A DNA stretch of 43,878 nucleotides from assembly GCA_015680865.1 (NCBI GenBank), contig JADAKE010000001.1, forward strand, positions 1 through 43,878. Reading direction: 5' to 3'. Numbering within the stretch: the stretch's first letter is position 1; the number at the start of each line of letters is the position of its first letter. Position numbers and translations under genes: made by a program. The notes below the pieces were generated by a model. It was not told the DNA's origin, searched no databases, and saw only the letters and a list, made by a program, of their open reading frames with translations. Source of the DNA: Enterococcus lacertideformus. GTDB lineage: Bacteria > Bacillota > Bacilli > Lactobacillales > Enterococcaceae. Positions 18,933-31,162 of the stretch are shown one piece after another.

Positions 18933-20300
18933 TTAGTATTCCTCTCTCGGTGATAAGGAAGAAAACTTGTTGTATTCCTTGATAAAAAGTAACTCCACTG
19001 TTCCCCGTGCACCACTACGGTTTTTTTCAATGATTACTTCAATGACATTATCATTTTTCGGTTCATTATCTTCGTTATCTTCACTGCCTTCCCGTTCGTA
19101 GTAATCATCCCGATATAAGAAAGCAACGATGTCAGCATCTTGTTCAATTGATCCTGATTCACGAATATCACTCAATACAGGTCGTTTATCTTGGCGTTGC
19201 TCTACACCCCGAGAAAGCTGTGACAATGCAATCACAGGTACTTTTAATTCTTTGGCTAATTTTTTTAATTGGCGAGAAATATCAGATACTTCTTGTTGGC
19301 GATTTTCTCTCCCATTTCCTTCAATCAGTTGCAAATAATCAATTAAAATCAAGCCAAGATTCCCTTTTTCTTGGGCTAATTTTCGACATTTTGCGCGAAT
19401 TTCAGAGATTTTTATCCCTGGAGTATCATCAATAAAAATATTTGCTCGTGATAAACTGCCCATTGCAACAATCAGATTTGACCATTCTTCTTCCGAAAGT
19501 TGTCCAGTACGTAAATGACTTGCTTCAATCGATCCTTCGGCACAAAGCATTCGGTTAACCAGTGATTCAGCCCCCATCTCAAGACTAAAAATAGCAACGG
19601 AACGATCTGTTTTTGTGCCGACATTTTGAGCAATATTCAACGCAAAGGCAGTTTTTCCCACTGCAGGACGCGCTGCAAGTATGATCAGCTCTTCCGGTTG
19701 AAACCCGGCTGTCATCTTATCTAATCCTTGATAACCGGTAGGAAGACCTGTGATTTCTTCATTATTTTGAGCTAATTGGTCAATATTCTCAATCGTTGTA
19801 TTTAGCACTTCCGCAATGGATAGAAAACCACTTCGATTTCTTTTTTCAGATACTTCTAAGATGCTACGTTCTGCATCATCTAAGATTGTTTGAACTTCTT
19901 CTCCTTGTTCAAATCCTTTTGTGACAATACTTGTGGCTGTTTGAATCAATGTACGAAGCAATGATTTTTCTTCGACGATCTTCGCATAATAAACGACATT
20001 TGCGGCAGTAGGTACTGCTAGCGCTAAGTCTGAAAGATAACTTAACCCACCAGCATCTTCTAATAAATTAGCTTGTTCCAAACGATCTTTTACAGTTACT
20101 ACATCAATTGCTTCATTGCGGTCATTTAATTCGATCATTATTTCAAAAATAATTTGATGTCCCCGACGATAAAAGTCTTTCGGTTCTATGTATTCCATGG
20201 CATCAATGATCGTTTCAGCATCTAGAAAGACAGATCCTAAAACCGCTTGTTCAGCTTCAATATTTTGCGGTGGAATTCGATCTTGCCACACTTCATTCAT
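18933..20300 (-). CDS. dnaB: Replicative DNA helicase (DnaB-type)
   Basis: This is the hexameric fork helicase, called DnaC in B. subtilis. The 455-residue protein has the N-terminal helical domain (PPQNIEAEQAVLGSVFLD), a linker with GLPTGYQGLDKMTAGF, Walker A ARPAVGKTAFALN, Walker B-type LILIDYLQLI and the DIRESGSIEQDAD segment with the arginine-finger region. Length is normal. RBS AAGGAG lies upstream of the ATG. In Bacilli it commonly follows rplI; here 700 bases of eroded DNA separate them. It acts with DnaA, whose gene is 12 kb away. Confidence 0.97.
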   Translation of the reverse strand: MNEVWQDRIPPQNIEAEQAVLGSVFLDAETIIDAMEYIEPKDFYRRGHQIIFEIMIELNDRNEAIDVVTVKDRLEQANLLEDAGGLSYLSDLALAVPTAANVVYYAKIVEEKSLLRTLIQTATSIVTKGFEQGEEVQTILDDAERSILEVSEKRNRSGFLSIAEVLNTTIENIDQLAQNNEEITGLPTGYQGLDKMTAGFQPEELIILAARPAVGKTAFALNIAQNVGTKTDRSVAIFSLEMGAESLVNRMLCAEGSIEASHLRTGQLSEEEWSNLIVAMGSLSRANIFIDDTPGIKISEIRAKCRKLAQEKGNLGLILIDYLQLIEGNGRENRQQEVSDISRQLKKLAKELKVPVIALSQLSRGVEQRQDKRPVLSDIRESGSIEQDADIVAFLYRDDYYEREGSEDNEDNEPKNDNVIEVIIEKNRSGARGTVELLFIKEYNKFSSLSPREEY

Positions 20301-20509
20301 ACCTATCGCTCCTTGTCTTCAATTGTTTCATTTTACAAGAAAATCGTGAAAAAGTCACTCTAGAAAAGTGTGTATACTTTCTACTTTTTCAATAATTCTT
20401 TATCAGTAAGATTGTAACAGAAATATCCCTTTCAAAGATAAAAAAAAGAATTCAAACAGATTTTAAATAAATTGGTTCATTTAACTGGAGTGAACATTTG
20501 AAATGAAAT

Positions 20510-20755
20510 ATGAATATATCGACTATTTCTATATCTTTTTTATTATTATTTATTGTTCCATTGAATGGTTGATCATCTGTTAGCTACGAAAAAAGAACAA
20601 ATAACGAAATTCTACAAAATAGTGACGATTATAAATTAAAAGCTGGCGTTCTGCAAATTTTATCAGAAATACAATTATCTAAGCTGAACCAAGAGCTTTC
20701 AAAACTTCTTACTTCCAATAGCGAAAAGTTACATAAAAAAATTATTAGCGAATGA
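20510..20755 (+). pseudogene. Relic of a small lipoprotein with a stop at the lipobox Cys
   Basis: From ATG at 20510 the frame reads a hydrophobic signal, MNISTISISFLLLFIVPLNG, then TGA at 20570-20572, then SSVSYEKRTNN and 50 more open codons to TGA at 20753. A lipobox would read LNGCSS, so TGA sits exactly where TGT or TGC (Cys) is expected. The C-terminal part is helical (AGVLQILSEIQLSKLNQELS). The strand is opposite to the surrounding core genes. RBS spacing to this ATG is poor, so it may have been dead for some time. Confidence 0.5.
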
Positions 20756-20959
20756 TTTTACTAAAGAAAAGAAATAATCTAAATAAATTAAATTATTTCA
20801 AACATATTATGAAGAAATAAAAAACATTTCTTTATTGGGATTAATATAAAAAAGAGTTTGATTGAGTTGATAATTATAGGAAAAGCCTTATTAATTCAAA
20901 TAAAGTAGCATATTTAGAAAAGAATAATGTCTACTGTTGTTTTCAAGAAAAAACGTAAA

Positions 20960-20998
20960 AAAGTGAGCCTGGAACAAAGCTTGTCTCGAGCTCACTTT
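20960..20998 (-). terminator. Terminator of rplI
   Basis: AAAGTGAGC and GCTCACTTT arms around about 21 bases lie right after the rplI stop, followed on the minus strand by a T-rich run. Confidence 0.8.
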
Positions 20999-21005
20999 CT
21001 TTTGC

Positions 21006-21458
21006 TTATTCTGATACCACATGTACTTTGATTGTAGCAGTTACTTCGTGATGCAATTTTACTTGTACATTTGTATAACCTAACGTACGAATTGGATTGT
21101 TCAATTCGATTTTACGTTTATCTAATTTTATTTTATACTGCTTGTTCAAACCTTCTGCAATTTGTTTTGAGGGGATTGAACCAAATAAGCGACTATCTTC
21201 ACCGGCTTTTGCTTTAAGTTCAATGACTGTTTCTTCTTTTTCTAAAAATTCTTTTAGTTTTTTTGCTTCTGCTAAAATTTCAGCTTCCTGTTTTTCTTTT
21301 GCTTTTTGTTGACCTGCTAATTGACTAATACTACTTTTTGTGGCTTCTTTTGCCAAATTATTTTTTAATAAATAATTTTGTGCGTAACCAGTAGGTACTT
21401 CTTTTACGTCACCTTTTTTTCCTTTACCTTTTACATCTTGTAAGAAAATGACTTTCAT
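21006..21458 (-). CDS. rplI: 50S ribosomal protein L9
   Basis: L9 binds 23S rRNA. The canonical N-terminus [21 protein letters not shown] starts at the ATG at 21458, eight bases after AAGGAG. A longer start at 21464 (MDMK) would overlap the gdpP stop. The 150-residue protein has the N-terminal RNA-binding domain ([13 protein letters not shown]), the long connecting helix ([21 protein letters not shown]) and the C-terminal domain with [15 protein letters not shown]. It is translationally coupled to gdpP, as is usual in Bacilli. Confidence 0.97.
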   Translation of the reverse strand: MKVIFLQDVKGKGKKGDVKEVPTGYAQNYLLKNNLAKEATKSSISQLAGQQKAKEKQEAEILAEAKKLKEFLEKEETVIELKAKAGEDSRLFGSIPSKQIAEGLNKQYKIKLDKRKIELNNPIRTLGYTNVQVKLHHEVTATIKVHVVSE

Positions 21459-21463
21459 ATCCA

Positions 21464-23432
21464 TTACTCCTTATCGTATAGTTGATTCCTATTCTCTTTG
21501 ATTACAGCCAATAAACGTTGTTTTGTTTCTTCTACTGTGACATTTTCCAATTGGGTCGCAGCATTCGTAAAATGTCCCCCACCGCCTAAGGATTCCATGA
21601 TTACTTGGACATTGATCGTACCAGTACTTCGGGCACTGATACCAACGAGACCATCTGTGCGTTTCGTAATGACAAATGCACCATTGATATTGATCATTGA
21701 CAATAATGTATCTGCAGTTTTTGCAGCGATCACACTATTGTATTCTTTTTCGTCTGTCCCTGCTGCCACAACTATATCTGATGTCACATATTCACTTTGT
21801 GCAATCAAATGGCTGATTGCCAGATAGGTTTCTAAATCTGAGCTCAATAAATATTGTACTAGGGAAGCATCCGCACTACAAGTCCTTAAATAACTTGCAA
21901 CGTCAAAAGTTCGTGCCGTTGTCCGAACATTAAAGCTGTTAGTGTCGACCGTCATACCTGCTAGCAATAAGGTTGCTTCAAAACGATCTAATCGATTGGT
22001 TCGACTACTTTGGTACTGAATAAGTTCTGTCACTAATTCAGAAGCAGAAGAAGCTGAAGACTCGATATAGGTCAATAAAGGCTTGCTAGGAAACTCCTCG
22101 CCGCGTCGATGATGGTCTATGATGAACAATTTTATCAAACTGTTCATATAAGCTCTGAGAGATCGATAGAGATGGCTTATGATAATCCACCATAAACAAG
22201 TAAGTCTGCTTCTTTCTTAAGCTCCATGGCCTTTTTAGGGGATATCAATTGTGCTTCAGTACAGGATGTTTATGGATTTCTTCCAAACAGCGTTCTACAT
22301 CTGGAATGATTTCATTTTCATCCAGAACAATGTATGCTTTCTTTTGATTAAAACGTGCTAAACAACTAACACCAAAAGCAGAACCAATCGCATCCATATC
22401 AGGAAATTTATGCCCCATGATAAACACATCTCCTGTTTCATTAAAAATTTTGCGAAGTGCTGTGCTCATCGCTCGTGATCTTACACGCGTTCGTTTCACT
22501 GATTTCGCTGATTTACCGCCATAATATACCGGTTTAGCACCTTCACGCAATTCCTTTACCACGACTTGGTCGCCACCTCTTACTAACGCAATATCAAGAT
22601 TATTTTGAGCTTCTCCGCCAATTTCATCAAGGGATTCTTGCCCATAAGCAATTCCCATACTTAATGTGATCGGTAAATTTTGTCTTTCTGCTTCTGCTAG
22701 TAAACGATCCAATAAATCGAACTTCTTATCCATCATTTTTTTTAAATCGATCATCTTTGACATAAAGAAGAAACGTTCAGCATTGATCCGCTTAAAAAAC
22801 ACATGGTATTCGTTCATCCAATCAGAAACAAGTGTCGTAACAAAAGAATTTAAATAAGAAATTTCTTTGTCATCTAATTTATCAATGGCATCCGCGTAAT
22901 TATCAATAGAAACAATCCCAATAACTGGTTGGATATTTGTTTGATGAAGCTTCAATAATTGGTTTTGAGTAATGTCATTGAAATAAATGACACCTTTTAC
23001 TGTGTCCATTTCAAATTGAAAAGTTTTATCTGCAAGATACACTTGTTTTTTCTTTTTTTCTTTGGCATTAAAAAACACATCAAGTAATTCTTCTTCTGTT
23101 AAATTGCTTTGATCTTTAATTTTTAAAGCCAATGGGTTCAACCATTCGATTTTTTGACTTATTGGCTGATAAGCAATGACACCCATCGGCATAACTTCTG
23201 ATACGTAAGCTAGATTTGCCTCAGCAACTGTCGAAGCTTGTTGAATTTTTTCACGATTTTTTATCGTCAACCATTGCTTTAATTTAAACCAAAAGTGAAG
23301 TCCAAACAAATTCATTAAAAGAACTACCAAAGCGCTAACAATACGAAATGGCATGAATAAAACAACTATTACTTCAATCACTAGAAACAAAAAAATGAAG
23401 AGAGGTCTAGGGTTCAAGTTTTCTTTTTCCAT
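21464..23432 (-). pseudogene. gdpP: Cyclic-di-AMP phosphodiesterase GdpP with three indels
   Basis: GdpP is a membrane protein that cleaves c-di-AMP through a DHH/DHHA1 domain, after two helices, a degenerate PAS region and a modified GGDEF. The start is the ATG at 23432 (MEKENLNPRPLF, RBS GGGAGG). Two N-terminal helices, the PAS-like part and the first DHH motif (GHKFPDMDAIGSA) are intact to a premature TGA at 22245. Reading on needs one missing T near 22247, one extra T near 22194-22196 and one extra A near 22130-22133. The repaired protein continues LISPKKAMELKKEADLLV, VDYHKPS, then IIDHHRRGEEFPSKPL and GGGGHFTNAATQ to 21464, about 656 aa. As read, the phosphodiesterase domain is cut off between its metal-binding motifs. 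Confidence 0.9.
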
Positions 23433-23559
23433 GTTGTTCCTCCCATAATTTATTAGTTTCATTTTACCATAACTTCTACCATTCAAGCGACTAAACCAAT
23501 ACTTGCTTGTTTCACTCGTTTTCAAAGCCCAACTAGCATTAAAAATCAATAACAAAAAA

Positions 23560-23590
23560 TGAGCCAATGGTCAGTAAAACCATTGGCTCA
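23560..23590 (-). terminator. Terminator after rpsR
   Basis: TGAGCCAATGG and CCATTGGCTCA arms (11 bp, perfect) around 9 bases are followed on the minus strand by TTTTTTG. It ends the rpsF-ssb-rpsR operon. Confidence 0.9.
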
Positions 23591-23596
23591 TTTTAA

Positions 23597-23833
23597 CTAT
23601 TCTTCGCTTACGAAAGGTAGTAAGCCCATGATACGTGCGCGTTTGATAGCAACAGTAATTTTACGTTGGTTTTTAGCACCTGTACCTGTTACACGACGTG
23701 GCAAAATTTTACCGCGTTCTGAGATAAATCTTTTTAATAATTCAATATCTTTATAATCGATATATTCAATATGGTTAGCAGCAATATAGTCTACTTTACG
23801 ACGTTTACGTCCGCCTCTTCTTTGTTGTGCCAT
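23597..23833 (-). CDS. rpsR: 30S ribosomal protein S18
   Basis: S18 (78 aa) binds with S6 to the 30S platform. The sequence is typical: [18 protein letters not shown] at the N-terminus, then [19 protein letters not shown] and [13 protein letters not shown] with [12 protein letters not shown] at the end. GGAGGGAAATAG precedes the ATG. Third gene of the rpsF-ssb-rpsR operon, 25 bases after ssb. Confidence 0.98.
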   Translation of the reverse strand: MAQQRRGGRKRRKVDYIAANHIEYIDYKDIELLKRFISERGKILPRRVTGTGAKNQRKITVAIKRARIMGLLPFVSEE

Positions 23834-23858
23834 TCTATTTCCCTCCTATCAAATTCGT

Positions 23859-24371
23859 TTAGAATGGTAAATCATCATCTGAAATGTCAATCGTTGAACT
23901 TGAACCAAATGGATCAGAGTTGTCACGATCAAAATCAGGCATACCGTTGGATGATTGAGATGTTTGATTATAATTATTACTTCCGCCAAAATCATTTGTC
24001 GATTGACTAGAGCTTTGGTAACCACCACTTTGTTGGCGACTTTCAGATGCAGCACGACTTTCCAATAATTGGAAGTTTTCAGCAACTACTTCTGTTACGT
24101 ATACTCTTTGTCCTTGCTGATTATCATAAGAACGAGTTTTAATACGTCCAGTAACTCCTAAAAGCGTTCCTTTACGAGCGTAGTTTGCCAATGTCTCTGC
24201 TGATTTACGCCAAATAACGCAGTTGATAAAGTCAGCCTCACGATTACCGTTTTGGCTAGTAAAATTACGATTGACAGCTAAAGTGAACGTTGCAACTGCA
24301 GTTCCACTTGAAGTATATCGTAAATCTGGATCTTTCGTTAAACGACCAACTAGTACAACATTATTAATCAA
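23859..24371 (-). CDS. ssb: Single-stranded DNA-binding protein
   Basis: SSB coats single-stranded DNA and recruits partners through its acidic tail. I choose TTG at 24371, giving [19 protein letters not shown], the standard family start, with AGAGGAG nine bases upstream. The ATG at 24380 abuts that RBS too closely. The OB fold covers about residues 1-107 ([35 protein letters not shown]). A Gly/Gln/Ser/Asn-rich linker follows, and the tail ends DISDDDLPF. About 170 aa. Second gene of the operon. Confidence 0.96.
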   Translation of the reverse strand: MINNVVLVGRLTKDPDLRYTSSGTAVATFTLAVNRNFTSQNGNREADFINCVIWRKSAETLANYARKGTLLGVTGRIKTRSYDNQQGQRVYVTEVVAENFQLLESRAASESRQQSGGYQSSSQSTNDFGGSNNYNQTSQSSNGMPDFDRDNSDPFGSSSTIDISDDDLPF

Positions 24372-24400
24372 AATTGTCATCTCCTCTCATCGTTTTCCAT

Positions 24401-24416
24401 TGTTCCACATGAAACA
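24401..24416. promoter_or_regulatory. parS-like site with one mismatch
   Basis: TGTTCCACATGAAACA differs from the parS consensus at one central base (CACATG for CACGTG). It lies between rpsF and ssb, 9 kb from dnaA. Single-mismatch parS sites are known to bind ParB in Bacillus; binding here is inference. Confidence 0.6.
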
Positions 24417-24421
24417 ATAAT

Positions 24422-24721
24422 TTAAGCTTCTTCTTTAACAATCATGTGACGAATGATATCGTCGTTGATTTTAGCAATACGGTCAAATTCATTGACTGCA
24501 TTGGCTGATGATGGAGAAGATACTTTAACGATGTGATAGATACCTTCACGGTAACCGTTCATTTCATATGCTAAACGGCGTTTTTCCCAATCTTTAGATT
24601 CGATAACTTCAGCTCCGTTATCTTTTAAGATTGTATCGAAACGTTCGATTAAAGCAGTTTTTGCTTCTTCATCAATGTTTGGACGAATAATGTACATGAT
24701 TTCATATTTCGTATTTTCCAT
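24422..24721 (-). CDS. rpsF: 30S ribosomal protein S6
   Basis: S6 (99 aa) pairs with S18 on the 30S platform. It has the typical start [20 protein letters not shown], the ferredoxin-like core with [19 protein letters not shown], and the end [14 protein letters not shown] strong AGGGAGGTG precedes the ATG. First gene of rpsF-ssb-rpsR, behind a structured leader. Confidence 0.98.
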   Translation of the reverse strand: MENTKYEIMYIIRPNIDEEAKTALIERFDTILKDNGAEVIESKDWEKRRLAYEMNGYREGIYHIVKVSSPSSANAVNEFDRIAKINDDIIRHMIVKEEA

Positions 24722-24795
24722 TGATTTTTCACCTCCCTATGGACTTTCGGCTCTTAGGTTCCCAAGAGCAAGGAGAGTTTTCTAATAAATTAGAC
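24722..24795 (-). promoter_or_regulatory. Putative S6:S18 leader RNA of the rpsF operon
   Basis: On the minus strand the rpsF leader contains CTCTTGGGAACCTAAGAG, then CCGAAAGTCC and the RBS. Many bacteria have an rpsF leader hairpin with an exposed CCG that binds the S6:S18 complex for feedback control. The stem-CCG arrangement fits; I have not folded it. Confidence 0.5.
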
Positions 24796-25125
24796 TACTC
24801 ACAATCCTTAATTATACACTCATGAAATTTAAAAAGCAAGAAACTTAAAGAAAAATAGTATAGTAGTAGCACGGTCTTGTATAGTAGACATTAATCTAGA
24901 TAATTTCCGAAAATCATCTCCGTGATTATCTTGAACAGGATGATCTACTTCAAGAATGAAGACAAAAAATAACTGTTCACCTTTTGCTTTTCTTCATGCT
25001 ACAAAAGAGCCCATAAAATAGAGCAATTTAATAATCATAAACCACAACCTTCAAAGACACAATAATGGTCGGAGGTTGTGGTTTATATCGCAGAACTATC
25101 TATCGCTGAAAAAAACTACTTTTTA
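24796..25125. other. Gap between gyrA and the rpsF leader
   Basis: No gene is visible. It holds the inverted repeat after gyrA and presumably the rpsF promoter. No clear TTGACA/TATAAT pair was found by eye. Confidence 0.45.
25039..25084 (-). terminator. Inverted repeat downstream of gyrA, probable terminator
   Basis: AAACCACAACCT and AGGTTGTGGTTT (12 bp, perfect) flank a 22-base loop just after gyrA. The T-run after it on the minus strand is weak, so efficiency is uncertain. Confidence 0.6.
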
Positions 25126-27624
25126 TTATTCTTCTGGTTTTTCTATTGTGCTATCCTCAACGATTTCTGTTGAGTTCACTGTCACTTCCGTATTTTCTGG
25201 TTCGACTGTGGCCATTGTCACGACTTTCGTATCAGCTTCCATTTTGATCAAACGCACGCCTAGTGTAGCACGTCCTGTTTGAGAAACTGTTGATACGTTG
25301 AAGCGAATGATGACACCTTTATCAGTAATTAGCATGATATCTTCTTTACCAACCACCGTTGCTAATCCAGCTAATGGTCCATTTTTTTCAGTGATATTGG
25401 CTGTCTTGATCCCTTTACCACCACGTCCTTTGAGCGGATATTCTGTTACTTTCGTTCGTTTCCCGTATCCTTTTTCGGTGATGATCAAAACTTCTTGGTC
25501 ATCATTCATCAAGGCAGCACCAACTACATAGTCATCTTCTCTTAAACGAATCCCTCGAACACCTGATGCAGTCCGGCCCATATCACGAACAGCTTTTTCT
25601 GCAAAGGTAACAGAATAACCATTATGTGTACCAATAATGACATTAGATTCGCCATCTGTTAATAAAACATTGACTAACTCGTCACCTTCTTTTAAACCAA
25701 TGGCAATCAATCCGTTGCTTCTGATATTCGCAAATGCAGTAACGGATGTGCGTTTAACTGTTCCTTGACGAGTCGTGAAGAAAAGATAATGTCCGTCTTC
25801 TGCTTGCCCTGTTACTGCGATAATTGCTTGGATTTTTTCACTAGAATCAATACCTAGTAAATTGATGATTGGAATCCCTTTTGCTGTCCTGCCATACTCT
25901 GGAATTTCATATCCTTTTGCACGGTATACTTTCCCATTATTTGTGAAGAACAACAATGTATCGTGAGTCGAGCAAGAGACGAGATTTTTAACAAAGTCGT
26001 CATTGTGAACGCCCATTCCTTGAACACCACGTCCACCACGACGTTGAGCTCTAAATTCATTATTTGCTAAACTTTTGATATAGCCATTGTTCGTCAATGT
26101 GATCACGATTTCTTCGTCTTCAATCAAATCTTCGTCTTCAAGGCTTAATACTTCTCCAACCAAAAGTTCTGTCCGACGTTTATCACCAAAGCGTTGATTT
26201 AACTCGGATAATTCCGTTTTGATAATTTCCGTCACACGTTCTAGTCTAGCAAGAATATCGGTTAGATCTTCAATCAACTTCAATAATTCTTGGTATTCAT
26301 TTTCAATTTTTTCACGTTCTAAACCAGTTAATCGTCGTAAACGCATATCTAAAATAGCTTGTGATTGACGATCAGACAATTCAAAACGTTCAATCATTGT
26401 TGACTTAGCTTCATCATCCGATTTAGAGCCACGAATGATCGCAATGATTTCATCAATGTGGTCTAAAGCTATTCTCAAGCCTTCTAAGATATGAGCACGT
26501 GCTTCCGCTTTTTCTTTTTCAAAGATCGTACGGCGAGTGATGACTTCACGTTGGTGTTCCACGTAATTTTCCAGTATCTGTTTTAAACTTAATACTTTAG
26601 GAACACCTTTTTCGATCGCTAACATGTTAAAACCAAATGAATTTTGTAAAGCTGTTAATTTGTATAAGTTGTTCAAGATAACCGAAGCACTTGCATCTCG
26701 ACGAATATCGATTACGATACGCATACCTTCACGAGAAGATTCATCTCGTAAATCTGTGATTCCTTCAATTCGTTTATCTCGGTGTAGTTCAGAAATACGT
26801 TCAATTAATTTGGCTTTGTTCACCATATAGGGAAGTTCGGTTACGATAATTCGTTCTTTTCCATTAGACATCTCAGTGATCTCAACTTTTGCTCGAACCG
26901 TAATTGAACCCTTACCTGTTTCATAGGCACGACGGATTCCTGATTTACCCATAACCAGTCCTCCAGTTGGGAAATCTGGTCCTGGCAGAACTTCCATTAA
27001 TTCATTGGTCGTTACTTCCGGATTTTCCATTAATAAATCAATTGCTGCAACTACTTCAGATAAATTGTGAGGTGGAATATTCGTAGCCATTCCTACCGCA
27101 ATCCCAGTTGTTCCATTAACTAAAAGATTTGGAAAACGTGCGGGCAGTACTACAGGTTCTTTTTCTGTGTCATCATAATTACTTTGAAAATCTACCGTAT
27201 TTTTATTGATATCACGTAACATTTCTGTTGCGATTTTACTCATACGAGCTTCTGTATAACGCATTGCAGCAGCGCCGTCCCCGTCAACAGAACCAAAGTT
27301 TCCGTGTCCATCAACAAGCATATAACGATAACTAAATGGTTGAGCCATTCGCACCATTGATTCATAAATCGCACTATCTCCATGTGGATGATACTTACCC
27401 ATAACATCCCCGACGATTCTAGCAGATTTTTTATGGGCTTTGTCTGGTGTGACGCCTAACTCGTTCATACCATATAAAATACGACGATGTACAGGTTTCA
27501 ACCCATCTCGAACATCCGGTAATGCACGAGCAACAATAACACTCATCGCATAATCGATGAAGGAGTCTTTCATTTCGCTGGTTAGATTGATATCATAGAT
27601 ATTTTCTCTGATTTCTTCACTCAT
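25126..27624 (-). CDS. gyrA: DNA gyrase subunit A
   Basis: GyrA cuts and reseals DNA in the A2B2 gyrase that introduces negative supercoils. The 832-residue protein has the winged-helix/tower core with catalytic Tyr123 ([11 protein letters not shown]) and a quinolone-determining region [10 protein letters not shown] with Ser84 and Glu88, the drug-susceptible residues. The C-terminal pinwheel has repeated GYxxR-type blades (the gyrase box [11 protein letters not shown], then [15 protein letters not shown] repeats). An acidic tail ends the protein. RBS AAGGAGG. It is 19 bases after gyrB in the yaaA-recF-gyrB-gyrA unit. Confidence 0.98.
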   Translation of the reverse strand: MSEEIRENIYDINLTSEMKDSFIDYAMSVIVARALPDVRDGLKPVHRRILYGMNELGVTPDKAHKKSARIVGDVMGKYHPHGDSAIYESMVRMAQPFSYRYMLVDGHGNFGSVDGDGAAAMRYTEARMSKIATEMLRDINKNTVDFQSNYDDTEKEPVVLPARFPNLLVNGTTGIAVGMATNIPPHNLSEVVAAIDLLMENPEVTTNELMEVLPGPDFPTGGLVMGKSGIRRAYETGKGSITVRAKVEITEMSNGKERIIVTELPYMVNKAKLIERISELHRDKRIEGITDLRDESSREGMRIVIDIRRDASASVILNNLYKLTALQNSFGFNMLAIEKGVPKVLSLKQILENYVEHQREVITRRTIFEKEKAEARAHILEGLRIALDHIDEIIAIIRGSKSDDEAKSTMIERFELSDRQSQAILDMRLRRLTGLEREKIENEYQELLKLIEDLTDILARLERVTEIIKTELSELNQRFGDKRRTELLVGEVLSLEDEDLIEDEEIVITLTNNGYIKSLANNEFRAQRRGGRGVQGMGVHNDDFVKNLVSCSTHDTLLFFTNNGKVYRAKGYEIPEYGRTAKGIPIINLLGIDSSEKIQAIIAVTGQAEDGHYLFFTTRQGTVKRTSVTAFANIRSNGLIAIGLKEGDELVNVLLTDGESNVIIGTHNGYSVTFAEKAVRDMGRTASGVRGIRLREDDYVVGAALMNDDQEVLIITEKGYGKRTKVTEYPLKGRGGKGIKTANITEKNGPLAGLATVVGKEDIMLITDKGVIIRFNVSTVSQTGRATLGVRLIKMEADTKVVTMATVEPENTEVTVNSTEIVEDSTIEKPEE

Positions 27625-27643
27625 CTTTTTTCCTCCTTCATGA

Positions 27644-29590
<1,947 letters not shown>

Positions 29591-30712
29591 TTAACTTTCT
29601 TCTCCTTTTATTTCCCCATGCTGAACATAAAAAATCTCTGGTTCAACGGTCATTTTATTTTTTACGTGATCCAGTGTCGTTGTTGTTAAGAAAGTCTGCA
29701 CTTTACCTTCAATTGTTTCTAATAAATGTAGTTGGCGATTATCATCTAATTCACTCATCACATCATCAAGTAAGAGGATTGGATATTCCCCTGTTTCTTC
29801 TTTGATCAAATCGATTTCAGCCAATTTGACACTTAAAGCAGTTGTTCGTTGTTGTCCTTGAGAGCCATAATTTTGCACATTTTTCTGATTAATGAAAAAA
29901 GAAAGATCATCACGATGTGGTCCAATCGTTGTCGTTCCACGAAACACATCTTTCTTTTTGTTTTGATTCAGCAGTTCAAGAAATTGTACTTGGATCTCTG
30001 TTTGTGTTTGTGTGCTTAAAGAAGAAAGCATAGTGTCATATTCAATCGTTAATTGTTCTTTTTGTTGTGTGATCTGTTGATGTAATGAATTCGCCCAAAA
30101 CTCTAGTCGTTGAACAAACTGAGCTCGTGCTTTTAATACTTTACTACCGAAATCTGCTAACTGTTCAGATAAAATATCTAAATAAAGTAAATCCGGTTGT
30201 TTTTTCTCGTTCAATTGTTTCAAATATTGGTTTCTTTGCTTCAGGATTCCTTGATATTGAACGAGATCATAAAGATAAATCGGGTTGATCTGCCCTAATT
30301 CCATATCGAGAAATTTCCGTATGACTTGCGGACTTCCTTTTACTAAAGACAAGTCTTCTGGTGCGAATAATATGACATTTAACTGACCAACATAACTACT
30401 TAATTTTTTCTGTTCAATATGATTGATTTTTGTTTTGCGACCTTTTTTTGAAAGTAAAATCTCTAAAGGGATTTTAGAAGTCCCTTGAAGTACCTCTCCT
30501 TGAATCAGTGCTTGCTCTTCTTGCCATCCTATTAATTCTTGCTCACTGCTTGTGCGGTGACTTCTGGTCATGGCCAAAACATAGATACTTTCCAAAAGAT
30601 TGGTCTTGCCTTGTGCATTTTCTCCTAAAAAAATGACAAGATTTTTAGAAAATTCGACCTGTAATTCCTGATAGTTTCGATAATTTTTTAGATAAAGCTT
30701 ATTCAGCCTCAT
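29591..30712 (-). CDS. recF: DNA replication and repair protein RecF
   Basis: RecF is an SMC/ABC-like ATPase that helps load RecA at gaps. The 373-residue protein has Walker A GENAQGKTNLLES near residue 34, the signature GSQGQQRTTALSVKLAE and Walker B ILLLDDVMSELD. Its start overlaps the yaaA 3' end by 14 bases, and gyrB follows with no gap. This is the classic dnaA-dnaN-yaaA-recF-gyrB-gyrA order of Bacilli. Confidence 0.97.
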   Translation of the reverse strand: MRLNKLYLKNYRNYQELQVEFSKNLVIFLGENAQGKTNLLESIYVLAMTRSHRTSSEQELIGWQEEQALIQGEVLQGTSKIPLEILLSKKGRKTKINHIEQKKLSSYVGQLNVILFAPEDLSLVKGSPQVIRKFLDMELGQINPIYLYDLVQYQGILKQRNQYLKQLNEKKQPDLLYLDILSEQLADFGSKVLKARAQFVQRLEFWANSLHQQITQQKEQLTIEYDTMLSSLSTQTQTEIQVQFLELLNQNKKKDVFRGTTTIGPHRDDLSFFINQKNVQNYGSQGQQRTTALSVKLAEIDLIKEETGEYPILLLDDVMSELDDNRQLHLLETIEGKVQTFLTTTTLDHVKNKMTVEPEIFYVQHGEIKGEES

Positions 30713-30941
30713 TATCGTTTATTCCTTTTTTTACCATAAAAAAAGTTCCTACTTCTGGAACTTCAACTATCATGCCGGGATAAAGTTTTCGTCCACGACG
30801 ATTTTCCGGTTCGCCGTCTACCAAGACAGTGTTTTCAGCTAAATACCATTTAGCTTGCCCACCACTGCCAATTACTGTGACTTCTTTTAGCATTTGGCCC
30901 AACGTCATAAATTTAGTTTTTAGAATGACTTGTTGCTTCAA
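30699..30941 (-). CDS. yaaA: S4-domain RNA-binding protein YaaA
   Basis: This 80-residue protein carries a single S4-like RNA-binding domain (FMTLGQMLKEVTVIGSGGQ, then ENTVLVDGEPENRRGRKLYPG). Homologues sit between dnaN and recF throughout Bacilli; the function is not settled. AGGGATG lies close to the ATG. It overlaps recF and probably starts a transcript separate from dnaA-dnaN, because a terminator lies after dnaN. Confidence 0.93.
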   Translation of the reverse strand: MKQQVILKTKFMTLGQMLKEVTVIGSGGQAKWYLAENTVLVDGEPENRRGRKLYPGMIVEVPEVGTFFMVKKGINDNEAE

Positions 30942-31070
30942 TGTTCATCCCTCATTTTCATTAATAAATGTATACTTTATTATACCTTTTTTTAAGGAAG
31001 AAAACAAATTTATCCATATATTTTTACATATAAGACGATTTAAGCGAAAAAAGGTGTTTTAATCAAAAAT

Positions 31071-31114
31071 AAACAAAAAGCCTTAAAAGTGATTTTACGG
31101 CTTTTTGTTTATTT
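31071..31114 (-). terminator. Terminator after dnaN
   Basis: AAACAAAAAGCC and GGCTTTTTGTTT arms (12 bp) flank a partly paired 16-base centre, 49 bases past the dnaN stop. It separates dnaA-dnaN from yaaA-recF-gyrBA. It may be read in either direction. Confidence 0.8.
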
Positions 31115-31162
31115 TATTATTTCATTATTTCATATTTTTTTACAAACAAGCTTGAAAATCAA

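Larger units (their letters stand above)
20301..21005. other. Gap between rplI and dnaB with one coding relic
   Basis: The gap holds the relic at 20510-20755 and the rplI terminator. The rest is AT-rich with no open frame of note. Confidence 0.5.

Noticed and set aside
23433..23567. N-terminal extension of gdpP
   Set aside because: The family start MEKENLNP at 23432 has a good RBS; the extension is intergenic.
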